Source: JAVEVF01 sp034005175 (GTDB lineage Bacteria > Actinomycetota > Coriobacteriia > Anaerosomatales > SLCP01). From it: a stretch of 23,689 nucleotides of DNA. Each line of letters starts with the position of its first letter. Positions within the stretch are counted from its first letter, which is position 1. A model generated the notes under the pieces. That model was not told the origin of the DNA. It did not search any database and worked only from the letters and a program-made list of their open reading frames with translations. Where the stretch lies: positions 1-23,689 of the forward strand of contig JAVEVF010000020.1 of assembly GCA_034005175.1 (NCBI GenBank), in the 5' to 3' direction. Positions 14,237 through 23,017 of the stretch are shown one piece after another. Made by a program: the position numbers and the translations under genes.

Positions 14237-15517
14237 ATGCGTGTACTTCTCATCAACTCACCTGTATCTAGGACGAGCTCGCACGCGCGGCTGTCGCCTC
14301 CTCTCGGGTTGGCATATCTCGCTGGCGAGGCCCGGAGGGCTGGGCATGAAGTCGAGCTTCTGGACCTCAATCTGAGCGGCTACAACCCAGCGCGTGTGCG
14401 CCTTGCGCTGAACCGGTTTAGACCAGAGGTCGTGGGGCTATCGACGTACACGGAGACCTACATGGGCGCGCTTGTGGTTGCTCGGCAGGTCAAGCAATGG
14501 GATGCGTCTACCGTGGTGGTGATGGGCGGCGTCCACCCGAGCATCTTGCCGCGCGAGACGGCTGCTGAACCCGATGTCGACGTAGTCGTGGTGGGAGAGG
14601 GTGAGCGTACGCTTGTTGAGCTGCTCGGTGCAGTTCGCGCAGCCGGTTCGCTGGCTGGCATTCGCGGCGTCGTGTGGAAGGACGCTGACGGTGCGATCGT
14701 GGCAAACGACCCTCGGCCTCTGTTGGCCCCGGACGAGGTGGGATTGCCAGCCCGAGATCTTCTGGCGCTCGAATTCTACGAGAACGCCTTCAATGTGCTC
14801 ACAGCCAGAGGTGGTTGCCCCTACCGATGCCCGTTCTGCTCAGCATCGCACGTTTGGAGCGCAAGACATCGCCCCCGTCCTCCGAAGTCGGTCGTTGACG
14901 AAATCGACATGATGATGAGGGACTTCGGTGCGCGCCACCTCTTCTTCGTGGACGACATCTTCACGCTGCGCCGCAACTGGGTCGGAGAGTTGCTCGCGGA
15001 AATGGAGCAGCTGGGATCCGCAGTGAGTTGGGGCTGCAGCACGCGAGTGGACTGCGTTGACGAGGAGCTTCTGTGCTCCATGGCCTCTCACGGCTGCACC
15101 GGCATCCAGTTCGGAGTGGAGTCCGGCGCACAAGAAGTCCTCGACTCGATGAAGGGCATCGACAAGCAGTCGGCACTGGATGCGGTTCGCTGGTCCCTCG
15201 GCGCTGGGATCAGTACCACGTGCTCGTTCATGGTGCCGTTCCCGCAGGATACGGAGGCTACGCTGCGCGAGACGTTCGCCTTCATGGAGCAACTCAAGGA
15301 CCTCGGCGCAGAGATCCTCATGTCCTATACCACGCCGTATCCCGGGACAGCGCTCTATGATGATGCTGACGAACTTGGCATCAAGATACTAGCGCGCGAC
15401 TGGGGGGAGTACGACGCCAAACACCTCATCATCGAGACAGCTGAGCTGCCCGCCGAGGTGATTGACCGCATCGTCGCCGAGGAGGTCGCGCGGCTCGGCA
15501 TGAGCCGCTCGGCATAA
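14237..15517 (+). CDS. B12-binding-domain radical SAM protein
   Basis: This 426-residue protein has the BchE/methylthiotransferase-like layout. The N-terminal Rossmann-type cobalamin-binding domain runs to about residue 150 (RVLLINSP, SPPLGLAYLAGEARRAGHEV, VVMGGVHPSILPRE, DVVVVGEGE). It lacks the DxHxxG lower-ligand motif, as is usual in this family. The radical SAM core follows with Cys194, Cys198 and Cys201 (CPYRCPFC) for the [4Fe-4S] cluster that cleaves S-adenosylmethionine. Later core elements are HLFFVDDIFTL, GIQFGVESGAQEVLDSMKG and TTPYPGTALYDDA. It might methylate or rearrange a cofactor, lipid or peptide; the substrate is unknown. GGAG precedes the ATG by nine bases. Its position just after the AOR operon hints at, but does not prove, a linked role. 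Confidence 0.87.
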   Translation: MRVLLINSPVSRTSSHARLSPPLGLAYLAGEARRAGHEVELLDLNLSGYNPARVRLALNRFRPEVVGLSTYTETYMGALVVARQVKQWDASTVVVMGGVHPSILPRETAAEPDVDVVVVGEGERTLVELLGAVRAAGSLAGIRGVVWKDADGAIVANDPRPLLAPDEVGLPARDLLALEFYENAFNVLTARGGCPYRCPFCSASHVWSARHRPRPPKSVVDEIDMMMRDFGARHLFFVDDIFTLRRNWVGELLAEMEQLGSAVSWGCSTRVDCVDEELLCSMASHGCTGIQFGVESGAQEVLDSMKGIDKQSALDAVRWSLGAGISTTCSFMVPFPQDTEATLRETFAFMEQLKDLGAEILMSYTTPYPGTALYDDADELGIKILARDWGEYDAKHLIIETAELPAEVIDRIVAEEVARLGMSRSA

Positions 15518-15555
15518 GCGAGCGAGTCGCGTGCCACGTGTTTCGCGCCCTGCGC

Positions 15556-15561
15556 TACACT
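15556..15561 (+). promoter_or_regulatory. Candidate -10 box implying a leaderless transcript
   Basis: TACACT lies with six bases between it and the ATG at 15568, so transcription starting at the usual distance would begin at or near the start codon. No ribosome site is present ahead of this ATG, which fits leaderless translation, common in Actinobacteria. The -35 region is not recognisable. Confidence 0.3.
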
Positions 15562-15567
15562 CAGCCC

Positions 15568-16032
15568 ATGGCAACCACCTTGTTCATCGACGCCGACGCC
15601 TGCCCTGTGACAAGGGAGGCGCTATCGATTGCCCGCAAGAGCAAGGTCTCCGCGGTGCTGGTGGCAAACGCCACGCAGAACCTCGCACGCTACGCCGGAC
15701 GCGCCGGTGTGGAGGCCATCGAGGTGAGCGGCGGCCGGGATGCGGCAGACTTCGCGATCGTCGAGCGCCTTTCGTCGGGTGATGTGGTAGTCACACAGGA
15801 TATCGGCCTGGCAGCGATGGTGCTTGGCCGAGGAGCTGCCGCCATCACTCCGCGCGGACGCCGCTACTCGGCCACCACTATCGATATGGAGCTTGCCGTG
15901 CGCCACGCCGAGCAGCGGCACCGCCGTGCGGGAGGTCGCACCAAGGGGCCGAGCGCCTTTGAAGAAGAGGACCGCGAGCGATTCTCAGCGGTCCTCTCAA
16001 GCATGCTGTCCGAAAGCGATCCCCGTGCGTGA
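15568..16032 (+). CDS. YaiI/YqxD family protein (DUF188, predicted PIN-like nuclease fold)
   Basis: This 154-residue protein has the family signatures FIDADACPV at the N-terminus, VANATQNLA, the acidic motif GRDAADFAIVER, TQDIGLAAMVLGRGAAAITPRGR and RRAGGRTKGPSAFEEEDRERF near the end. The repeated Asp residues are those expected of PIN-like metal-dependent nucleases, though no activity is firmly assigned to the family. I chose the ATG at 15568 because the family begins right there (TLFIDADACP) even though an in-frame GTG exists at 15538. It ends 11 bases from the convergent kinase gene. Confidence 0.9.
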   Translation: MATTLFIDADACPVTREALSIARKSKVSAVLVANATQNLARYAGRAGVEAIEVSGGRDAADFAIVERLSSGDVVVTQDIGLAAMVLGRGAAAITPRGRRYSATTIDMELAVRHAEQRHRRAGGRTKGPSAFEEEDRERFSAVLSSMLSESDPRA

Positions 16033-16043
16033 ACGCCGCGCGC

Positions 16044-17870
<1,827 letters not shown>

Positions 17871-17934
17871 GTCACGCCCCCACGTTCTCGATGTGGCCGG
17901 CCAAACGGCCGACCATCCCGACTATTCTACAGTA

Positions 17935-18108
17935 TCAGCGCCCCAGGGCCGCCTGCAGCACCGTGCGAGCCGCCGGTGCCGCCACGCTGCCTCCCGTTCC
18001 TGCGTTCTCAAGCACCACAGCAACCGCTACCTGCGGATTATCAGCGGGTGCGAATGCCACGAACCATGCGTGAGGCTGTCTGCCCTTGCCTGTCTCGGCG
18101 GTGCCGGT
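17935..18108 (-). pseudogene. Stranded C-terminal 57 codons of the PBP domain after the amber codon
   Basis: Reading on in the same frame past TAG (18109-18111) gives TGTAETGKGRQPHAWFVAFA, then PADNPQVAVAVVLENAG, and a short Ala-rich helix ending LQAALGR before TGA at 17935-17937. This is a standard class B PBP C-terminus: the TGTAE that follows the KTG lysine, the W-F-x-A/G-F-A-P strand and the last helix. No frameshift or further stop occurs. A single base, AAG to TAG, would restore a 911-residue protein. There is no separate start codon or ribosome site that would allow independent translation. Confidence 0.9.
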
Positions 18109-20670
18109 CTAGCCTGCCACCTCGACGCCTGCGATCTGTGCCTGGGTACCTGTCCCAGCCGCCACGGTGTCCACCATGATTCGCGTGACGTTCTCGGCGG
18201 TGGACGGGCGGCAGGCTGTCACCCACTGGCGTGGCTCCGTGGCGGTGATGATACGGCCTGCCTGGTCGGTGATGCGGTCGACTAGATACGGACGCATCAC
18301 CACGCCGTCATTGCCGAGGCCAGCGCTCACAAGGGCCATCTGCAGAGCGGTGGCCTGCGGGCCAGGGGGGCTGTCGTGCTCGCCCACGGGCTGTCCGACA
18401 CCCGCCCACGCTGTCTCCCAGGTGGTCATCTGTCGAGGGTCAGGCATGAGCGAGGCGCGCGACGGCGTCTCGGTGGGAGGCACCTTGCCGAACCCGAACC
18501 GCTCGCTTTGCCCGACGAGCTGCTGCGGTCCCATGTCAACCGCGAGCTGTGCGAAGACAGTGTTGATCGAGCGCATGGTAGCGGTTCGCAGATCGACTGC
18601 GCCATAGTCCGAGCCACCATAGTTGGTGACCGGCGCCCCACCTATCTCAATCCTGCCCGGACCGGTGTAGGTGGTCTCAGCGCTTGCAGTGCCGGACTCG
18701 AATGCGCCGGTGAGGGTGACGATCTTGAAGGTGGAGCCAGGTGGGTAGAGGCTTTGTGAGGCCCGGTCATAGAGCGGGGAGCCGGTATCTGCCGCAAGCG
18801 CGTCCCACGTCTTATCGACAGCCCCTGGGTCAAAGGTGGGCGATGAGGCCATGGCAAGCACCGCTCCCGTTGACGGATCGATGGCCACGACGGCTCCGCG
18901 GTGGCCTGAGAGCGCTTGCTGCGCTGCGCGCTGCACGTCTGCGTCGATGGTGAGCCACACGTCGTTGCCAACGACCGGCAGCCCCGCTGCGGCTTCCACC
19001 GCATCGCGGAAGGTGCGGAAGACGCGCTGGCCGCTGAGCGCATCGTTCATCGCGGATTCGATGCCCGACCGCCCGTAAGTCGTGCTGTAGTAGCCTACCG
19101 TGTGGGCTGCGAGCGTGCCCTCAGGATAGCGCCGCTTGTAGATCTCGCCGTCTCTCACCGACTCGGCAAGCACGACGCCATCGGCCGAGACGACAGAGCC
19201 GCGTGGTGAGCGCACTTCCTCGGCAAGTCCCCGCGTGTTAGCGGGGTGGTTGTTGAGCGCGCGCGCCTGAAGCACTTGGATCGAGGTGAGGTTCACCACG
19301 AGCGCCACGAGCATCACCGAGATGATGGTTCCCGAGTGAGTGAGGCGTCGGGAGAGCGCCACTCGGCCAAGCACACCTGAGGAGTCGGAGAGCGAGACGA
19401 TCTCGGCCTGCCTCCCTGTGGCAGCGTCACCAGCGCGCAGAAGCAAGCCCAAGATGATGAAGTTGGCAAGCATGGACGATCCCCCGTATGAGACGAAGGG
19501 AAGCGTGATGCCGGTAAGGGGGATGAGACGCGTCACCCCGCCGATGATGACGAAGGTCTGCAGGCCTAGTGCGGCAACAAGGCCGGTGGCAGTGAAGGCA
19601 GCCATATCCGAGCGAGCGCGCGCAGCGGTGGAGAGCCCACGCATGCACAGCATCAGGTACGCGATGATGAGCGCCGCACCTCCCAACAAGCCGAGCTCCT
19701 CGCCGATGGCAGCGAAGATGAAGTCCGTCTCAACGAAGGGGATGCGGTGTGGGAGCCCCCGACCCACGCCCACGCCGGTCATCCGGCCTGCTGCGAGCGC
19801 GAAGAGCGACTGGACGAGCTGGTACCCTCGGCCGGCGGCGTCTGCGAAGGGGTCAAGCCAGATAGCCACGCGCGTCTGCACATGTGCGAACAGCGAATAC
19901 GCGACGCTTGCTCCAGCGGCGAACAGCAGCAAGCCTACGACGACGTAGTTCATGCGTCCTGTCGCTACATAGATCATCACGAGGAAGATGCCGAAGAACA
20001 GAAGACTGGAGCCGAGGTCCTTCTGCGACACGAGGACGAACAGCGAGACCGCCCACATGAAGATCAGCGGGCCTAGGTGCCGAAGAGCCGGTACGCTTGC
20101 CCCGAGCACCTTGCGTGTCGAAATCGACAGCACCTCGCGGTTCTCGGCGAGATATGCGGCGAGGAACAACACGATGAGCACCTTGGCGATCTCGCCGGGC
20201 TGAAACGACATCCCCGCCACACGCAGCCACAGCCGCGCGCCGTTGACCTCGACACCTACGATTGAGGGCAGAACGAGCAGGGCGAGTCCGACGAGCATGA
20301 TGGTGTACTTGTAGCGCGCGAGGCGCTCCAGCGAGGGCACGAAGACCAGGGTGGCCACCATCGCCGCTACGCCCACGAACAGCCAGACAAGCTGCTGAGC
20401 ACCGAGGGCCGCATCGAGCCGCGTGACGTATGCCACGCCGATACCCGACAGCAGCGCGGTGAGCGGGAGCAAGACAGGGTCTGCTGCCGGGGCGAGGAAG
20501 CGTACGGCGACGTGTGCGGCGAGAAACGCCGCGATGAGCCCGGCAGGAACCACGAGGTCTTGCCAGGAGAACGTGGCAGACGCGCGCGCGTCCACGAGCC
20601 CGAAGATCAACAGGACCGCGGGGGCAGCGGCGAGCAGGAGCAACAGCTCAGTAGAGCGTCGCGAGCGCAT
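18109..20670 (-). CDS. RodA/FtsW-PBP2 fusion, truncated by an amber codon at the KTG lysine
   Basis: This single frame encodes a SEDS peptidoglycan polymerase (residues about 1-440; about ten membrane segments, GIGVAYVTRLD, FQPGEIAKV, PFVSYGGSSML) joined to a class B transpeptidase (from about 480: SPRGSVVSADGVVLAES). The penicillin-binding motifs are STFK (Ser646, Lys649) and SIN (Ser701, Asn703). The third motif, KTG, should be at 854, but the frame ends there with TAG: GVEVAG-stop. After the stop the frame resumes with TGTAETG and runs to 17935, listed separately. In most actinobacteria rodA and pbpA are separate neighbouring genes; here they are one protein. The ATG lies two bases after the PP2C stop. 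Without residues 854-911 the transpeptidase should be dead, while the polymerase half could still be made. Confidence 0.93.
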   Translation of the reverse strand: MRSRRSTELLLLLAAAPAVLLIFGLVDARASATFSWQDLVVPAGLIAAFLAAHVAVRFLAPAADPVLLPLTALLSGIGVAYVTRLDAALGAQQLVWLFVGVAAMVATLVFVPSLERLARYKYTIMLVGLALLVLPSIVGVEVNGARLWLRVAGMSFQPGEIAKVLIVLFLAAYLAENREVLSISTRKVLGASVPALRHLGPLIFMWAVSLFVLVSQKDLGSSLLFFGIFLVMIYVATGRMNYVVVGLLLFAAGASVAYSLFAHVQTRVAIWLDPFADAAGRGYQLVQSLFALAAGRMTGVGVGRGLPHRIPFVETDFIFAAIGEELGLLGGAALIIAYLMLCMRGLSTAARARSDMAAFTATGLVAALGLQTFVIIGGVTRLIPLTGITLPFVSYGGSSMLANFIILGLLLRAGDAATGRQAEIVSLSDSSGVLGRVALSRRLTHSGTIISVMLVALVVNLTSIQVLQARALNNHPANTRGLAEEVRSPRGSVVSADGVVLAESVRDGEIYKRRYPEGTLAAHTVGYYSTTYGRSGIESAMNDALSGQRVFRTFRDAVEAAAGLPVVGNDVWLTIDADVQRAAQQALSGHRGAVVAIDPSTGAVLAMASSPTFDPGAVDKTWDALAADTGSPLYDRASQSLYPPGSTFKIVTLTGAFESGTASAETTYTGPGRIEIGGAPVTNYGGSDYGAVDLRTATMRSINTVFAQLAVDMGPQQLVGQSERFGFGKVPPTETPSRASLMPDPRQMTTWETAWAGVGQPVGEHDSPPGPQATALQMALVSAGLGNDGVVMRPYLVDRITDQAGRIITATEPRQWVTACRPSTAENVTRIMVDTVAAGTGTQAQIAGVEVAG

Positions 20671-20672
20671 CG

Positions 20673-21767
20673 TCAGGGCCCCTCAGCGGGTTCATCGGAG
20701 TACGGTGCACGTGCTTCAGCGATGGCGCGATACTGCTCGACCAAAGCGCCAGCGGCCTTGAGATTCTCCACCTGTATGCCAGAGGTGAGCCTGCTGGCCG
20801 CCACGGGGTCGAGCAGCGAGACGGGGATGGTGGTCTCCTCGGCCCGCCAGTTCAAGCTCACGCTCGCGAACTCACCTGGCAAGCCCCGGTACACGACGAC
20901 GACGCCGTCCTCAGCGATGAGAAACGCGCGGTCCGATGCATAGCGGTACGTTCCGCCGACAGCGATAGAAACCACAGCAAGCAGGGCAAGCGTCCAGATG
21001 AGGACGGCAAGCCACGTGCGATGTGGGCGGCCAGGCGTGACGTGGGCAGTGCCGCTGATATCCACGATCACGACAGAGATGTTGTCGTGGCCCCCAGCGT
21101 CATTCGCAGCATCGACGAGCGCGCGCGCAGCAAGCTCGGGATCACCGTACTCTCCGAGCATCTCGGCGATCTGTTCGTCCGTGAGCATGCCAGTGAGCCC
21201 GTCAGAGCACAGCAGGAGGCGGTCGCCGGGTGACGCGTCGATCTCGTAGATGTCAGCGTACATGTTGGGATCAGTGCCCAATGCGCGCGTGATCACGCTG
21301 CGGTTGGGGTGGACGCGCGCTTCTTCTTCCGTGAGTGTTCCTTGAGCGATCATGTCCGCGACCATAGAGTGGTCGCGTGTCACGCGCTCGAGCACATCGC
21401 CATGCAAGAGGTAGGCCCGGCTGTCGCCCACGTGTGCGACGGTGATACGCAGCCCCTCGACTACAGCGGCGGTGAGCGTGGTGCCCATGCCCTCGCGCCC
21501 GCGGCCTTCGCGCGCCGCCATGATGACGGCGCGGTTGGCCTCCCGCACCGCCCTGCCAAGCGCTTTGGAGTCCGCGCGTGCGGGCGCTGCGTCAAGCAGG
21601 CTCGCTACAGCGATGCTGCTGGCCACCTCGCCCGCTTCATGTCCGCCGAGGCCATCGGCCACGACGAACAGCGGCGGCTCAAGAAGCACGGAGTCTTCGT
21701 TGTGGGTGCGGACTCGGCCGATATCAGTAAGGCCGGCGTATGCGCGCTTGGCTGGGCGGGCCTTCAT
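20673..21767 (-). CDS. Membrane-anchored PP2C-type Ser/Thr phosphatase (PstP-like)
   Basis: This 364-residue protein has the PP2C metal-binding motifs THNEDS (Asp25), VVADGLGGHEAGE (Asp38), MGTTLTA, HVGDSRAYL, CSDGLTGML (Asp189) and GGHDNISVV (Asp228). One membrane segment lies at about 252-272, followed by an extracytoplasmic tail of about 90 residues of unknown function. It should remove phosphates placed by the PASTA kinase and other Ser/Thr kinases. The ATG overlaps the FhaB-like stop by four bases and its own stop is two bases from the RodA-PBP start, so the three are translationally linked. Order matches the mycobacterial fhaA-fhaB-pstP-rodA-pbpA-pknB cluster. Confidence 0.93.
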   Translation of the reverse strand: MKARPAKRAYAGLTDIGRVRTHNEDSVLLEPPLFVVADGLGGHEAGEVASSIAVASLLDAAPARADSKALGRAVREANRAVIMAAREGRGREGMGTTLTAAVVEGLRITVAHVGDSRAYLLHGDVLERVTRDHSMVADMIAQGTLTEEEARVHPNRSVITRALGTDPNMYADIYEIDASPGDRLLLCSDGLTGMLTDEQIAEMLGEYGDPELAARALVDAANDAGGHDNISVVIVDISGTAHVTPGRPHRTWLAVLIWTLALLAVVSIAVGGTYRYASDRAFLIAEDGVVVVYRGLPGEFASVSLNWRAEETTIPVSLLDPVAASRLTSGIQVENLKAAGALVEQYRAIAEARAPYSDEPAEGP

Positions 21768-22186
21768 GTCCGCACTACCTTGAGGCGCACGGCGCCGAGG
21801 TCGACCACATCGCCAGAGGCCAGCGCGACGGGGTGCGTGATCTGCGAACCGTTGACGATGGTGCCGTTAGTGGAGTCGAGGTCCTCGATGACAGCGGTCC
21901 CGTCCGGGGAGGGGGTGACCCGGGCGTGCGTCGAGGAGATGAAGTCATCGGCGATGACGATGTCTGCACCAGACGACCTTCCGATGACCACCGGCCCGGA
22001 GATGGGGACGCTCACCCCTTTAAGCTCGCGCGGCCCTTGTACGACCGCGAGCGCGAGTCGGGCACCTGATGCCGAAGGGCCTGCTGCCTTGACATATCCC
22101 ATACCCGCGCGCACAGCGGCGAACAAGAACAGATACAGAAGCGCCAGCAGCACCAGTTTGCCGACAAGCAGAACGATGTCGACCAT
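21764..22186 (-). CDS. FhaB-like membrane-anchored FHA-domain protein
   Basis: This 140-residue protein has an N-terminal membrane segment (about 5-27, VLLVGKLVLLALLYLFLFAAV) and a C-terminal FHA phosphothreonine-binding domain (about 65-140). The binding-loop residues are visible: VVIGRSSGADIVI (Arg, Ser), ISSTHARV (His) and LDSTNGTIVNG (Asn). It fits FhaB (FipA in mycobacteria), which recruits phosphorylated partners to the wall-synthesis machinery. It begins three bases after the TAG of the FhaA-like gene and overlaps the PP2C start. Confidence 0.9.
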   Translation of the reverse strand: MVDIVLLVGKLVLLALLYLFLFAAVRAGMGYVKAAGPSASGARLALAVVQGPRELKGVSVPISGPVVIGRSSGADIVIADDFISSTHARVTPSPDGTAVIEDLDSTNGTIVNGSQITHPVALASGDVVDLGAVRLKVVRT

Positions 22187-22189
22187 GAC

Positions 22190-22987
22190 CTAGCCTCCCG
22201 GCCCGTGGAAGATGAGTTCGCTTGCGCCGACCGAGATGACGTCACCGTCCTGCAGCCTCTCGAACGTGATGCGCTCTCCGTTGAGGTATGTGCCGTTCGT
22301 GGAGTCGAGATCCTCGATGGCCCAGCCCGCGCCTTCGCGCACGAACGCCGCATGTTCGCGCGAGACGTTGGCGTCGGCAAGCTTGATGCCTGAGACGCTG
22401 AGCCGTCCAACGGTCACGCGTTCACCGCCGAGTGCCACATCGTGCTCCACTCCCCCGACCGTGACGGTGGCGATGTCTTGAGCAGGCGTGGCAGCAGGTG
22501 GAGGCTGCGTGCGCGGCTTGATTGGCGCTGGAGCTGCGAAGTCTGCGGGTTTGCGCGCTGCGTGAGATGGCACGCCACGGAGGGGAGCCGCGTCGTCCTC
22601 GGCAAGTTCCGCGACATCGGGCGGTCCTTCGGTGGCCGCCACACGGAAGCGGCCCAGCCGCAGGTCGTCGTGGATCACGAACGTGATGGCCGGGCGCGCA
22701 GTGAGCGTGTAGCCGCGCTCGGCGGCGTGGCCCACAAGGAAGGTAGCAAGCTCACCGCGCAAGGTGGACTGGAAGCTTCCCATCTGGTCGCTGTCGGCAG
22801 CAGAAAGCGCAACGGTGTAGGCGTGGGGGACGTATACCTTCCCCACGCCTACCGCCTTGCGGTCGTCCATGGCCTTGCCGAGCGCTTTGGCGATCTCTGC
22901 GGGTTGCACGGGGGAGCGAAACGCGCCCGCGAACAAACCCTCCACTGCCGATGCGATGCGGTCCTCGAAATCCGAGAGGATGCTCAT
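22190..22987 (-). CDS. FhaA-like protein: DUF3662 domain plus C-terminal FHA domain
   Basis: This 265-residue cytoplasmic protein starts with the DUF3662 signature (SILSDFEDRIASAVEGLFAG, VQPAEIAKALGKAMDDRKAV, YVPHAYTVALSAAD) over about 120 residues. A Pro/Ala-rich linker (about 140-170) follows, then an FHA domain with VTVGRLSVSGIKLAD, VSREHAAFV and LDSTNGTYLNG. In mycobacteria FhaA binds the phosphorylated pseudokinase domain of the lipid II flippase MviN and is a PknB substrate. It has a purine-rich leader (GGGGAGACAGGGG) before the ATG and ends in TAG. It opens the readable part of the envelope-signalling operon, 30 bases after the membrane-protein stop. Confidence 0.92.
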   Translation of the reverse strand: MSILSDFEDRIASAVEGLFAGAFRSPVQPAEIAKALGKAMDDRKAVGVGKVYVPHAYTVALSAADSDQMGSFQSTLRGELATFLVGHAAERGYTLTARPAITFVIHDDLRLGRFRVAATEGPPDVAELAEDDAAPLRGVPSHAARKPADFAAPAPIKPRTQPPPAATPAQDIATVTVGGVEHDVALGGERVTVGRLSVSGIKLADANVSREHAAFVREGAGWAIEDLDSTNGTYLNGERITFERLQDGDVISVGASELIFHGPGG

Positions 22988-23017
22988 GCGTATACATGCC
23001 CCTGTCTCCCCGGGGGA

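Noticed and set aside
18109..18111. General TAG reassignment (alternative genetic code) in this organism
   Set aside because: At least six other genes here end in TAG at the expected family length (stops at 4808, 8121, 8380, 11630, 16044 and 22190), so TAG works as a stop in general. A site-specific event or sequence error is more likely.
18041..18226. Short open frame overlapping the PBP end, as a replacement C-terminus by frameshift
   Set aside because: Its product (Arg/Gly-rich) has no PBP motif. The proper C-terminus is in the original frame directly after the TAG, so no frameshift is needed.
21309..22193. Open frame of 294 codons on the plus strand opposite the PP2C and FhaB-like genes
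   Set aside because: It is antisense to two conserved genes, changes composition halfway and has no recognisable domain.
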